Origin: Syntrophomonas sp. UBA5314
Lineage (GTDB): Bacteria; Bacillota; Syntrophomonadia; Syntrophomonadales; Syntrophomonadaceae
Assembly (NCBI GenBank): GCA_002410325.1
Contig: DHRK01000055.1
Span: 474-64,473, forward strand
Direction of reading: 5' to 3'
DNA length: 64,000 bases
Positions within the stretch are counted from its first letter, which is position 1. Every line of letters begins with the position of its first letter. The position numbers and the translations under genes were made by a program. Positions 15,987 through 25,560 of this stretch are shown here, one piece after another. The notes beneath the pieces are model-generated. The model was not told where the DNA came from. It saw only the letters and a list, made by a program, of their open reading frames with translations, and searched no databases.

Positions 15987-17705
15987 ATGCGCTATGTAAA
16001 TATCGATTTTGCAGAGATTCGTCCGGTGGCGGGCGGCCAGGAGGAAGCCGATCTGCTGCTCGTAAACGGGCGGGTGGCCTGCGTCTATTCCGGAGAGCTG
16101 CTGGATGCGGCGGTTGCCGTTAAAAATGGTATCATTGCCGGGGTGGGGGATTATAAGCGGGGCAAAAAGGTGCTTGATCTGCAGGGCGCCTGCCTTCTCC
16201 CCGGTTTTATTGACAGCCATATCCATATCGAAAGTTCCATGCTGACCCCCGCGGCCTTTGCCGAAGCTGCTCTGCCCCACGGGACTACCGCGGTATTGGC
16301 CGATCCTCATGAAATTGTCAACGTTATGGGCCTTGACGGGTGGCGCTATATGGTTGAAGCGTCCCGGGGCCTGCCCCTGGACTTCTTATGGCAGATACCT
16401 TCCTGTGTTCCGGCAACCCATCTGGAAACCGGCGGGGGGCGCATCGGACCCGCTGAATTAGACCAGGCCCTGGAACTGTTCCCGGAGTGCACGGCCCTGG
16501 CCGAGATGATGAATTTTCCCGGCGTAGTCTATGGACTGCCGCCGGTTTTGGAACTCATTCAAAAGGCCCGGCAGCGGGGCCTGTTGGTGGAGGGTCATGC
16601 TCCCGGGCTTTCCGGATCAGACCTGAACGCCTACCTGGCGGCTGGCTGCAGCAGCGACCACGAATGCACCACGGCCGGGGAAGCCCTGGAGAAGCTCCGT
16701 TTGGGTATGCGCATCCTGATCAGGGAAGGTTCCGCGGCCCGGAATTTGGACGACTTGCTGCCCATAATCACTCCCTTGAACAGCCATCGCTGCTGCTTCT
16801 GTTCCGATGACCGCCATCCGGCCGATCTGCTTCAGGACGGGCACATGGACCACATCCTGCGCCGGGCGGTAAAAGCTGGACTGCCCCCCCTGCAGGCCGT
16901 TCAGATGGTCACCTTGAATCCCGCTCAGCACCACCGGCTGCACGGGCGCGGAGCCATAGCCCCCGGCTGCCTGGCTGACCTGGCGGTGGTGAACAATCTT
17001 AAAGATTTCCAGGTGCAAAAAGTATTTAAACAGGGAAAACTGGTGGCCAGGAACGGGCAGTATCTCGTTTCTCCGGGTGAAATAAAAGATCAAGTTCCCG
17101 TTTATCCCCTTAAGATGCCTGAACTCAAAGGGCGCTTCCGGCTCCCGCTCAGGCAAAAGGCCCATTCCGTAAAAGTGATCGAAGCTATACCGGGACAGGT
17201 TCTGACCAGGAAAGTGATTGTACCAGCCGGCGAAGCCCTATCAGATCCGGGCATTAATCGACTGGCGGTGGTGGAACGCCACGGAGTCAACGGCAATATA
17301 GCCCTGGGCCTGGTAAAGGGCTTTGAGTTGGCGCGCGGGGCGCTGGCTTCATCGGTGGCCCATGACAGCCACAACCTGATCATGGTGGGCAAAGATGAAA
17401 AGAGCATGGAACGAGCCGCCCGGGCCGTTGCCGAAATGGGCGGGGGAATGGCGGCGGTAGATGGTGAAACGGTCCTGGCTTCCCTGGCCCTGCCGGTTGC
17501 CGGCCTTATGTCTCTCTGTTCCGCCGGAGAGGTGGCGGCCGGATATGAAGCTATTGAAAATGCGGCCCGCCAGCTGGGCTGCAAGCTGCCCTCACCCTTT
17601 ATGACCCTGTCCTTCCTGGCCCTGCCGGTGATACCTGAATTGCGCCTTACCGACCGGGGACTGGTGGATATCGATGCCTTTGATCTTGTTGAACTATGGG
17701 ATTGA
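15987..17705 (+). CDS. ade: Adenine deaminase
   Basis: About 572 residues; an amidohydrolase-superfamily enzyme converting adenine to hypoxanthine and ammonia in purine salvage. Metal ligands are visible in PGFIDSHIHIESSM and in VEGHAPG; SSDHECTT and FCSDDRHPADLL are further family signatures. The C-terminal Ade domain has LAVVERHGVNGNIALG and SSVAHDSHNLIMVG. Two in-frame starts exist. The ATG at 15987 is preferred because GAGGGGGAG lies before it and it fits the usual N-terminus; 15951 is the alternative. It ends just before a very strong terminator and appears monocistronic. Confidence 0.94.
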   Translation: MRYVNIDFAEIRPVAGGQEEADLLLVNGRVACVYSGELLDAAVAVKNGIIAGVGDYKRGKKVLDLQGACLLPGFIDSHIHIESSMLTPAAFAEAALPHGTTAVLADPHEIVNVMGLDGWRYMVEASRGLPLDFLWQIPSCVPATHLETGGGRIGPAELDQALELFPECTALAEMMNFPGVVYGLPPVLELIQKARQRGLLVEGHAPGLSGSDLNAYLAAGCSSDHECTTAGEALEKLRLGMRILIREGSAARNLDDLLPIITPLNSHRCCFCSDDRHPADLLQDGHMDHILRRAVKAGLPPLQAVQMVTLNPAQHHRLHGRGAIAPGCLADLAVVNNLKDFQVQKVFKQGKLVARNGQYLVSPGEIKDQVPVYPLKMPELKGRFRLPLRQKAHSVKVIEAIPGQVLTRKVIVPAGEALSDPGINRLAVVERHGVNGNIALGLVKGFELARGALASSVAHDSHNLIMVGKDEKSMERAARAVAEMGGGMAAVDGETVLASLALPVAGLMSLCSAGEVAAGYEAIENAARQLGCKLPSPFMTLSFLALPVIPELRLTDRGLVDIDAFDLVELWD

Positions 17706-17721
17706 CATAGCAATCCTTCTA

Positions 17722-17766
17722 AAGCAAGCAGGAGGGGGCGCTGTACGCGCCCCCTCCTGCTTGCTT
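17722..17766 (+). terminator. Strong hairpin after ade
   Basis: A perfect 20-bp inverted repeat (17722-17741 and 17747-17766) with loop TGTAC follows the ade stop by 17 bases. The T-run is weak. The remaining 240 bases up to the next gene hold no recognisable gene. Confidence 0.7.
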
Positions 17767-18005
17767 GTGAAACTATATTGGGAGGTCTAATATGTCAAAT
17801 GGGATTCCATATTAACAATTATCGGGTATGAACCTTAAAATAACCTGAATAAACGCGGAATTTGTACTGAATTGGCCGGCAATGATTATGGCAAATTAGA
17901 AGCAGAGCCAGTTTAAAAAGGGCTGCTCATACGATGGTTATTGTAAATGCAAGCCACAACCGCTATAAATTTAGATAAGAATAGTTATTGTAGGTGGTAT
18001 GGTTT

Positions 18006-20018
18006 ATGAAAAACAAAAATAATACTGATGTCTACACGGCCTGGCAGGCATTGATAAATGAAAAGACGGTTGGCGACGACCGGGTCAGAACCGAAATTGT
18101 ACAGTCCTGGTTGAGAAGCAGGGTGGTTGACCCCTTCTCCAAACACCGCCACCAGCTGCCCAACCGCTTGCTGCAGAGCAAACTGGCGGAAAACGTGCAC
18201 CTCATTTCGCTGGCCAGACCGGTGATCAGGGAACTCAGTGAGATTGAGGGTCTTGACCTCGCGGCTTTAACCGACCTCGACGCTTACATCGTTGATATAG
18301 CGGGTAAAAATGAATATTATGAGCTTTTGGGTCTTCGTTTTCAGGAACAGGATGTCGGCACCAATGCCATTGGAACTGCCCTGGTCTTAGACCGACCTAT
18401 TGAAGTAAAGGGCAGCGAACATTATCGGCAGGTCTATCACACGGCCAGCGGAGCGGCTGTGCCGGTGCACAACCGGGAAGCCCTGGTCGGTGTGCTGGCT
18501 GCCTACTGCATGTCGGGCCCCCTTCCGGCAGGAATTATCCAGGCCCTGAAGCTGGGGGTAAAAATAATCGAAAACCAGTTTCAATACAAAGCGGAGCAAT
18601 CACAGATAACCCATATCTATCATAACACCTGTTCTTCCATCATCGACTTTTTCCATGACGGGTTTTTTGTGGTGGATGCCCAGGACAACCTGATCAATGT
18701 CAACCAGAGCTGCTGTCAAATGCTGGGCGTAGCTGACCGGGAATCATTGATCGGGGAATACCTGGGCAACCTGCTGGCCGATGACGCTTCAGTCCTGGCC
18801 AACCTTTTATCCAGTGATCCCAATCAGTTTGTAAACAAGTTTTCATTAAAGGGCCCTGCGGGCATTATACCCTGTTCCCTGGTTCGCCGGCGCATCACCC
18901 GAAATCCGGACGGTTCGCAGCAGACGGTGCTGGGTTTTGTCGTAGAAGGTAAAGAGCTGGAACCCGAAAAACGCCCGGCTTTATCCGGAGCTTATGGAGA
19001 AGATGCGTCCAGCGTAAATAATCTGATTGGCCACAGCGAAAAATGGAATGAAATAAAAAAGCTGGTCTTGAGGGCGGCCCGGGTATCTTCGAGCGTATTG
19101 ATTGAAGGGGAAAGCGGTACCGGTAAAGAGCTGGTGGCCCGGGCCATTCATGAAGAAAGCGGGCTCAAGGGCCCCTTTGTGGCCATCAATTGCGGGGCCA
19201 TTCCCAAGGAGCTGCTGCAGAGTGAATTGTTCGGTTATGAAGAAGGAGCTTTCACCGGAGCCCGCAAGGGAGGCGCCCTGGGGAAGCTGGAGTTAGGAGA
19301 CGGCGGAACCGTATTCCTGGACGAGATTGGAGAAATGCCTTTTGACATGCAGGTAAACCTGCTCCGCTTCCTGCAGGATAAGATGGTGACCAGGATTGGC
19401 GGTGCTGTTTCTAAAAAGGTCGATGTAAGGATCATAGCGGCCACCAATCGCAGGCTGAAAACCGAGGTAAGCATGGGGCGCTTTCGCGAGGACCTCTACT
19501 ACCGTCTGAATGTAATAAGTATCGAGCTGCCGCCGCTCCGGGAGCGGGAGTTGGATATTCCCCCCATAACCCGCCATTTTATTCAAAGCATATGCCGTCA
19601 GTTTAAACGTGATATAGTCTCCATCAGCGACGCCGCCATGCATGTGCTCTGCGCCTACCGCTGGCCGGGGAATGTCCGGGAACTGCGCAATGTCATAGAA
19701 AACGCCATCGTTTTTACCGAGGGGAGCATTATCACCGAAGACCTGCTGCCTTCTTACCTGCGTGAGAATCTGTTTGCCAAGCTGCCGCCCTTGCCTGAGT
19801 CCGGGGAAGCGGCGGTTCTAAGCAACCATGAACTGCGCGGCTTGACTATTGAGGAGGCGCGCAAGATAAATCAGAAAACGGCCGCCGAACTGGAGCGCAA
19901 CGAAATATTGCAACTGCTCGACCAATACGGCGGAAACGTCAGTCAGGTGGCCCGGCATATGGGGATTTCCCGCAACACCATCTATCGCAAAATGAAAAAC
20001 TACAAGATAGAGGTTTAG
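18006..20018 (+). CDS. Sigma-54-dependent activator, GAF-PAS-AAA-Fis (AcoR-like)
   Basis: About 670 residues. An N-terminal GAF-like part with VGTNAIGTAL (AcoR type, residues about 100-200) is followed by a PAS domain (ISSFFHDGFF-like region near 215-320). The AAA+ domain has Walker A GESGTGKE near residue 366, the sigma-54 contact loop GAFTGA near 415, and the arginine-finger region. The C-terminal Fis-type HTH reads VSQVARHMGISRNTIYRKM. ATG 18006 has TAGGTGG eight bases upstream; the frame opens at a GTG 12 bases earlier. It lies directly before a near-perfect sigma-54 promoter and the acyl-CoA oxidation operon, so it very likely controls that operon. The signal sensed is unknown. Confidence 0.92.
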   Translation: MKNKNNTDVYTAWQALINEKTVGDDRVRTEIVQSWLRSRVVDPFSKHRHQLPNRLLQSKLAENVHLISLARPVIRELSEIEGLDLAALTDLDAYIVDIAGKNEYYELLGLRFQEQDVGTNAIGTALVLDRPIEVKGSEHYRQVYHTASGAAVPVHNREALVGVLAAYCMSGPLPAGIIQALKLGVKIIENQFQYKAEQSQITHIYHNTCSSIIDFFHDGFFVVDAQDNLINVNQSCCQMLGVADRESLIGEYLGNLLADDASVLANLLSSDPNQFVNKFSLKGPAGIIPCSLVRRRITRNPDGSQQTVLGFVVEGKELEPEKRPALSGAYGEDASSVNNLIGHSEKWNEIKKLVLRAARVSSSVLIEGESGTGKELVARAIHEESGLKGPFVAINCGAIPKELLQSELFGYEEGAFTGARKGGALGKLELGDGGTVFLDEIGEMPFDMQVNLLRFLQDKMVTRIGGAVSKKVDVRIIAATNRRLKTEVSMGRFREDLYYRLNVISIELPPLRERELDIPPITRHFIQSICRQFKRDIVSISDAAMHVLCAYRWPGNVRELRNVIENAIVFTEGSIITEDLLPSYLRENLFAKLPPLPESGEAAVLSNHELRGLTIEEARKINQKTAAELERNEILQLLDQYGGNVSQVARHMGISRNTIYRKMKNYKIEV

Positions 20019-20187
20019 GCAAAAATTCTGCAATCCAATTCATAGCCTGGCGCTAATCAAACGGTATTTGTCACTGTCTGTACCACGATGTAGCTAATGG
20101 AACACAATAGAACAACATATTACAATTGGGGACACTTTTGATGGATTTATCATTGACCGGGTTATGATACCGATGAACCCGGAAGGG

Positions 20188-20213
20188 ACCGCTTGTTTAG
20201 CGGCCTTTTTTTA
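20188..20213 (+). terminator. Terminator of the activator gene
   Basis: CCGCT/AGCGG stem with loop TGTTT followed by CC and seven T. It separates the activator gene from the sigma-54 promoter 23 bases further on. Confidence 0.7.
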
Positions 20214-20235
20214 TTTTCTGGCCCTGGCCAAAAAG

Positions 20236-20251
20236 TTGGCACGCTTATTGC
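20236..20251 (+). promoter_or_regulatory. Sigma-54 promoter of the CoA-transferase/ETF operon
   Basis: TTGGCACGCTTATTGC matches the -24/-12 consensus TGGCAC-N5-TTGC exactly. The same 16 bases occur at 53745-53760. It lies 114 bases before the CoA-transferase start and after the terminator of a sigma-54 activator gene. Confidence 0.9.
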
Positions 20252-20364
20252 CATATATAAGGACAAATTAAAAATACCAGTAAAACGCGGATAGAAAAAG
20301 GGAGGCGATAGATAAAACTGGAGAAGTGTTTTTGACAGCCTAATTATGAGAAAGGACGGATAAC

Positions 20365-21726
20365 ATGACTTTTATGGAAGAGTACCAGCAGAAACTGATC
20401 ACCCCGGACAAAGCCGCCAGTCTTGTTAAATCAGGCGATTTGGTGGGCTATGGCCATTTCGGTTTATTCCCGGCCGAGTTTGATAAAGCCCTGGGGAAAA
20501 GGGCCGGTGAAGAGAACCTGGTGAATGTTACTATTGACTGTGCCTCATCGGTAAGGTATCCTCAGGTGCTGAAAAACGATCCGGAAATGAAGACCTTTAC
20601 CTATTACAGCAACCATTTTAACGGGTTGGAACGCAAGCTGGGCGATGTGAACCGCGTTTCCTATGTACCCACCCAGTACCACGATCTGCAGAAAATCCGC
20701 GGGGATGTGGTGCAGCCTTTCTTGAAAAAGAATGTGATGTGCCTGATGACCTGCCCCATGGACTCCCATGGCAATTTCAACTTCGGCATAGCCGCTTCCG
20801 ACACCTATGCAACTCTTAAGAATGCGGATTTGATCATCGTTGAAGTGAATGAAAAAAATCCGTACTGCATGGGCGGCTCCATGGAATCCATCAACATCAA
20901 AGATGTCGACTATATTATCGAAACCGATGAAAGCATATTTGTGATGCCGCCGGCCGGAGAACCTTCTGCGACCGAAAAGCAGATCGCAGCCCACATTATG
21001 CCCATGATTCCGGACCGGGCCTGCCTGCAGCTGGGAATCGGCGGGGTTCCCAATACCATCGGAGCTTTAATAGCCCAATCGGATCTTAAAGATCTGGGCA
21101 TCAATACGGAAATGTTCTGCGATGCCATGGTCGACATGTACGAAGCCGGGAAGATAACCAATAAATATAAAACTAGGGATGTGGGGCGCAGCTCCTTCAC
21201 TTTCTGCTTCGGAAACGCCAAGACCCATGAATTCCTGCATAAAAATCCCCAAATAGCTGCCTATAACTGCGATTACACCAATAATCCCAAGTATATCGCC
21301 CTGGAAGACAACGTCATCTCCATCAACAACATTATCGAAGTAGACCTCTTCTCCCAGGTATGTTCAGAATCGAATGGAATCAGGCAGATATCCGGCACCG
21401 GGGGCTCCCTCGATTTTCATATCGGGGCATGGGAATCCAGAGGCGGCAAGGGAATCCTGGCTTTCAATTCAACCTATACGGACAAGGAAGGCAAAATTCA
21501 TTCCCGCATTAATCCCTGCCTGCCGCGCGGGGCTGTAGTTACCGTTCCCCGGGTAATGGTTCACTACCTGGTCACCGAATACGGCGCGGTCAATATGAAA
21601 GGCCGCTCTATCTGGGGTATGGCTGAAGGGGCCATCAGCATCGCCCATCCCGATTTCCGCGATGACTTGATAAAGAGCGCCCGGGAAATGAAGATCTGGT
21701 CGCCGACTAACCGGATCCCATTTTAA
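20365..21726 (+). CDS. Acetyl-CoA hydrolase/transferase family CoA-transferase
   Basis: A 453-residue class I CoA-transferase of the Cat1/AbfT/Ach1 family, which moves CoA between acetate and acids such as butyrate or 4-hydroxybutyrate. The likely catalytic glutamate lies in INTEMFCDAMVDM (about residue 249). C-terminal family motifs are ESNGIRQISGTGG, GGKGILAFNSTY and PRVMVHYLVTEYG. The N-terminal half ends with MTCPMDSHGNFNFG and VIVEVNEKNP-type segments. Full length. It is the first gene after a sigma-54 promoter, with two acyl-CoA dehydrogenases behind it, so activation of a fatty acid for oxidation is likely. The substrate cannot be read from sequence. Confidence 0.9.
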   Translation: MTFMEEYQQKLITPDKAASLVKSGDLVGYGHFGLFPAEFDKALGKRAGEENLVNVTIDCASSVRYPQVLKNDPEMKTFTYYSNHFNGLERKLGDVNRVSYVPTQYHDLQKIRGDVVQPFLKKNVMCLMTCPMDSHGNFNFGIAASDTYATLKNADLIIVEVNEKNPYCMGGSMESINIKDVDYIIETDESIFVMPPAGEPSATEKQIAAHIMPMIPDRACLQLGIGGVPNTIGALIAQSDLKDLGINTEMFCDAMVDMYEAGKITNKYKTRDVGRSSFTFCFGNAKTHEFLHKNPQIAAYNCDYTNNPKYIALEDNVISINNIIEVDLFSQVCSESNGIRQISGTGGSLDFHIGAWESRGGKGILAFNSTYTDKEGKIHSRINPCLPRGAVVTVPRVMVHYLVTEYGAVNMKGRSIWGMAEGAISIAHPDFRDDLIKSAREMKIWSPTNRIPF

Positions 21727-21760
21727 GTTGAAACCGCTTTATAAATGGAGGTAATATGTT

Positions 21761-23608
21761 ATGGCTTCTAATTTTGCTTACAAAAACACCCGTGATTTCA
21801 AGTTCATACTGAAGGAATGGCTGCCTTTAAACAAAATCCTGGCCTATGACCGCTACCGCGAAAACTATGCGGTGGATGACGTGGATATGATCCTGGACAC
21901 GGTCTTGAAAATGACCAAGGACGTGGTCGAACCGACCTCGGATGACGGGGAAATCAACCCCATCAAATTTGAAAACGGCCAGGTAATCATCTCGCCCACG
22001 GTTCCCCCGGTATATAAAAAGCTCATCTCCGAGGGCTGGGGCTGCAGCAACAATGACACCAGCGAAGGCGCGGTGGTTTTGCCTCAGGTGATGATGTTCC
22101 CCTTGTGGGAAATGTTCTCCGCCGCCAATCCGGCCTTTGTACCGCCTTTCCTGGCCATGGCCCAGGGGTCTTCCATGCTCATTAACGAACTGGCCCCGGA
22201 AGACATCAAACAAAAATTCCTGCCCAAGATGTTCTCCGGCGATTATACCGGGACCATGTGCCTGACCGAGCCCCAGGCCGGATCCGATGTCGGAGAGATA
22301 AACAGCAAGGCCTATCCGACCGACGACCCGCGGGTCTACAAGATCAAAGGCCAGAAGATCTTTATCAGCAACGGCGACAACAACTTCGCGGAAAACATCG
22401 TACACCTTTTCCTGGCCCGGGTAGATGGAGCTAAAGCCGGAACCGGCGGTATATCCCTGTTTGTTGTTCCCAAATATTGGATCAATGATGACGGCAGCCA
22501 GGTATTTAATGATGTGGCTGCCACCGGAATCGAGCATAAAATGGGCATGCACGGCAACCCCACGGTATCCTTGAGCTTTGGGGATAATGATGGCTGCCGG
22601 GGCTATTTACTGGGCAGAAATCCCCTGGAACACGAGGGCAAAGGCGACGGTATGAGCTTGATGTTCAAAATGATGAATGAAGAACGCCTGGTTTGCGGAA
22701 TACTCTCCATCAGCGTGATTGCCAACGCCTACCACAACGCCTATGAATACGCCTGCGCCAGGGTTCAGGGAACTCCCTTTACCAACCCCAAAAAGGGAAG
22801 GGTCCCCATCATTGAACACGAGGATATCAGACGGGCTTTGCTCAGATGCAAGGCCATCACCGAGGCCTGCCGGGCCATCACCTACAAAGGCTACTTCAAT
22901 ATCGACATCAACCACTGGGATCCCAATCCAGAGGAGCGAAAGAAAGCCGACGACGAACTGGCGGTCATCATTCCGCTGGCCAAGGCCTACTGCAGCGAAA
23001 TATCCTGGGATCTGGTGGGGACCGAGGCCTTGCAGATCTACGGAGGCTACGGATATATTTCCGATTATCCCTGTGAAAAACTGGCCCGGGACACCAAAAT
23101 CAACACCCTCTACGAAGGAACCACCTACATCCAGGCCATGGACCTGGTGGGGCGTAAGTGGAGCATGGAAAAAGGCGCGGTTTTTGCCCGCTGGATGCAG
23201 AGCAACAAGGAATTTTATCAGGCTAATAAAGACGTGGCCGGTTTTGAAAAGGAATTCGCCCAGCTGAGCCGGGCCATCAGCGCCTACGAAGAGATTCAGA
23301 CGGTTATGGCCGGGTTTGCCAAAGACAGCGGCAAGCTGGGTTTAATTCCCACCTTCGCCAAACGGGTGCTCATGGCCACTGCTGAACTGCTGGGCGGCAA
23401 GCTGCTCCTGGAGCAGGCTCTGCTGGCTGATAAAAAAGCCAGAGAACTTGGCGCGGAGCACTACGACTATAAGTTCTACCAGGGCAAGATCCTATCGGCC
23501 CGTTATTACCTTTTGAACGAAGTTCCCCACGTAGCCAACCTGGCTGAAATAATAAAACTCGCTGACACATCGGTTCTGGCCATAGACAGCGATTGCTTTG
23601 AATACTAA
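21761..23608 (+). CDS. Acyl-CoA dehydrogenase, long (about 600-residue) type
   Basis: A 615-residue flavoprotein of the long acyl-CoA dehydrogenase group (DmdC / AcdA-like, with an extra C-terminal domain). It oxidises acyl-CoA to enoyl-CoA and passes electrons to ETF. Visible are CLTEPQAGSDVG (flavin and substrate site), GQKIFISNGDN, KMGMHGNPT, the C-terminal YGGYGYISDYPCEKLARD and the catalytic base in NTLYEGTTYIQAMDL. The last 140 residues are the extra helical domain of this subgroup. GGAGGT precedes the ATG. It follows the CoA-transferase by 34 bases in the same operon. Substrate could be an aromatic, branched or sulfur-containing acyl-CoA; not determinable here. Confidence 0.9.
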   Translation: MASNFAYKNTRDFKFILKEWLPLNKILAYDRYRENYAVDDVDMILDTVLKMTKDVVEPTSDDGEINPIKFENGQVIISPTVPPVYKKLISEGWGCSNNDTSEGAVVLPQVMMFPLWEMFSAANPAFVPPFLAMAQGSSMLINELAPEDIKQKFLPKMFSGDYTGTMCLTEPQAGSDVGEINSKAYPTDDPRVYKIKGQKIFISNGDNNFAENIVHLFLARVDGAKAGTGGISLFVVPKYWINDDGSQVFNDVAATGIEHKMGMHGNPTVSLSFGDNDGCRGYLLGRNPLEHEGKGDGMSLMFKMMNEERLVCGILSISVIANAYHNAYEYACARVQGTPFTNPKKGRVPIIEHEDIRRALLRCKAITEACRAITYKGYFNIDINHWDPNPEERKKADDELAVIIPLAKAYCSEISWDLVGTEALQIYGGYGYISDYPCEKLARDTKINTLYEGTTYIQAMDLVGRKWSMEKGAVFARWMQSNKEFYQANKDVAGFEKEFAQLSRAISAYEEIQTVMAGFAKDSGKLGLIPTFAKRVLMATAELLGGKLLLEQALLADKKARELGAEHYDYKFYQGKILSARYYLLNEVPHVANLAEIIKLADTSVLAIDSDCFEY

Positions 23609-23685
23609 TTTCCCGGGTTTTCAGGGAGAACGCTCAGGCAGCGTTCTCCCGGGCGGCCCGTCGATCAAGAAAGGAGAACCCGACC

Positions 23686-24822
23686 ATGGAGTTTACACTC
23701 AGTAAAGAACAACTCCTGATTCAAAAGATGGCCCAGGACTTCAGCGCTAAATACCTGTCCGCCGCAGCCGAGCAGATCGATCGCGAAAACCAGATCCCCG
23801 AGGAAATTATGAAAGGACTGGCCGAGTTGGACCTGTTCGGGCTTCCCTTCCAGGAAGCCTATGGTGGAGCCGGAGCCGGCTACGACTGCTACGTCCTGGC
23901 CATGGAGCAGATCGGTAAGGTATCCAGCGGACCGGCTATCGCCATCTCGGTAAACTGCCTGGGCCTGGGAGCCATCGACAAATTCGGAACCGAGGAGCAA
24001 AAGAAAAAGTACATGCTTTCCTGTTGCCAGGGAAGGGAACTGGCCTCTTTTGCCTTTACCGAACCGGGGACCGGCTCCGATCCCAAACAGATCACCACCA
24101 CGGCGGTCAAAGACGGCGACCACTATGTGATCAACGGAACCAAGCGCTTCATAACCAACGCCGGTCATCCCGGCCCTATGGTGCTCTTTGCCCTGGATGC
24201 CCAGAGCGGTAAACCGACTGCGTTTATCGTAGAAAAATTCTGCCCCGGTTATTCTGTTTCCAAGCCCTGGAACAAGATCGGCTATCATGGCGGGGATCTG
24301 CTGGACGTCTATTTCCAAGACGTAAAGGTGCCGGCTGAAAACGTATTGGGCAAGATCGGGGGCGGCTTTCCGGTTTTAACCTATGGCATAGCCTTTGGCA
24401 AGGTGGGAATCAGCTCCACCGCTCTGGGGGGGATTCTATCCGCCTATGAAGAGTCGGTCCAATACGCCAAAGAAAAGACCCACCGCGGCGCGCCGATTGC
24501 CAAATTCCAGGCCATGCAACTGAGAATAGCCGACCTGGCCATCAAATACGAGGCCTGCCGCTGGCTTACCTATCGCCTGGGCTGTCTGGCCAACGATGCT
24601 AAAGACCCGGCCCTTTTCGCCAAAGAAGCGGCCTTGACCAAGACCTATGTATGCGACACTTTTGTGGAGGCGGCCCGCGTAGCCATCGATGTGCACGGCT
24701 CCTACGGGTTGATGAACGACTATAAAGTTAGCCGGCTTTACCGCGACGCCATCCTGGGACCGCAGGTAGAAGGTGTGGCGGATATGCAGAAAATGATCGT
24801 GGCCGGTATCGTACTGGCCTGA
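23686..24822 (+). CDS. Short-chain acyl-CoA dehydrogenase
   Basis: A 378-residue FAD enzyme of the butyryl-CoA dehydrogenase family, introducing the alpha-beta double bond and delivering electrons to ETF. Key segments are FAFTEPGTGSDPKQ, NGTKRFITNAGH, the C-terminal VHGSYGLMNDYKVSRLYRDA and PQVEGVADMQKM, in which the Glu is the likely catalytic base. It is closely related to the protein at 40676-41827; both carry the unusual SDPKQ and EGV(A/S)DMQ signatures. AAGGAG precedes the ATG. It is the third gene of the sigma-54 operon, with ETF genes downstream as probable acceptor. Confidence 0.92.
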   Translation: MEFTLSKEQLLIQKMAQDFSAKYLSAAAEQIDRENQIPEEIMKGLAELDLFGLPFQEAYGGAGAGYDCYVLAMEQIGKVSSGPAIAISVNCLGLGAIDKFGTEEQKKKYMLSCCQGRELASFAFTEPGTGSDPKQITTTAVKDGDHYVINGTKRFITNAGHPGPMVLFALDAQSGKPTAFIVEKFCPGYSVSKPWNKIGYHGGDLLDVYFQDVKVPAENVLGKIGGGFPVLTYGIAFGKVGISSTALGGILSAYEESVQYAKEKTHRGAPIAKFQAMQLRIADLAIKYEACRWLTYRLGCLANDAKDPALFAKEAALTKTYVCDTFVEAARVAIDVHGSYGLMNDYKVSRLYRDAILGPQVEGVADMQKMIVAGIVLA

Positions 24823-24889
24823 ACTTATCGTTAGCGAATTTTTCGCTAAGAACTTGGACACACATCACAAAAATGAAGGAGAGGATTAT

Positions 24890-25483
24890 ATGACAGACCA
24901 TAAAGGGTGGGCGACTCCTGGTCCGGCCGGGCTGGTAGCGCTGGCAGTTGCTTGTTTCGGATTTTACGCGGTTTTGAGTGGAACCGTCACCAAGGCGGCC
25001 GCCCCGGTGCTGGGCATCTGGTTAATCGGAGGGTTTGTAGTTCAGATCGTGGTGGCGCTGGTCGAGCTGAAAGGCGGCCACCTCACCGGAGGAAATGTGT
25101 TTTTATTCTTCTCCGCCTTTTTTATGTTGGTAGGCGGTATGGAATTTGTATTTAAGTACTATGCATCGCTTTATAGCTGGAAAGTTGACTTTACCATGGA
25201 CGGCTGGTTGTGGCTGCCCCTGTGGATTACCTTGATCCTGTGGACGCCGGCCTATCTCAAGCAGAGTCCGGCGGTCATGAGCCTGGTGGTTCTGCTCCTG
25301 GACGTGGGAGTATTCTTTGTAACCTTCATGGACATGGGTAAACTGGGTCATCAGTATTCCTCTATCGCAGCTTATTTCATCCTGGTAGCCGGGGGGCTGG
25401 CGCTCTGGGTGGCGGCGGCCGGTATCCTGAACGCGGCTTTCGGCAGAACCGTTCTGCCCATGCCGGGGCCCATCCTTAAGTAG
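24890..25483 (+). CDS. GPR1/FUN34/YaaH (SatP) family transporter
   Basis: A 197-residue membrane protein with six hydrophobic segments, of the AceTr family that carries acetate, succinate or related short acids. The N-terminal family motif (NPAPLGL in E. coli SatP) appears as TPGPAGLVALAV. Other typical segments are FFSAFFMLVGGMEFV and a conserved aromatic loop. The ATG at 24890 has AAGGAGAGG upstream and is preferred to 24854. Lying between an acyl-CoA dehydrogenase and FixC in the sigma-54 operon, it could import the acid substrate or export acetate. Direction and substrate are inference. Confidence 0.85.
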   Translation: MTDHKGWATPGPAGLVALAVACFGFYAVLSGTVTKAAAPVLGIWLIGGFVVQIVVALVELKGGHLTGGNVFLFFSAFFMLVGGMEFVFKYYASLYSWKVDFTMDGWLWLPLWITLILWTPAYLKQSPAVMSLVVLLLDVGVFFVTFMDMGKLGHQYSSIAAYFILVAGGLALWVAAAGILNAAFGRTVLPMPGPILK

Positions 25484-25560
25484 TGTGCCGATAGGTTGGG
25501 AGGGGGAGCAGCCCGCTCCTTCTCCCAACTAATCCAAGAGATAAAGCGAGGTTGAAGACG

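Noticed and set aside
17792..17815. Seven-codon frame with good ribosome site after ade
   Set aside because: Too short to support as a gene or leader peptide; no regulatory codons and followed by 190 bases without a promoter-proximal feature.
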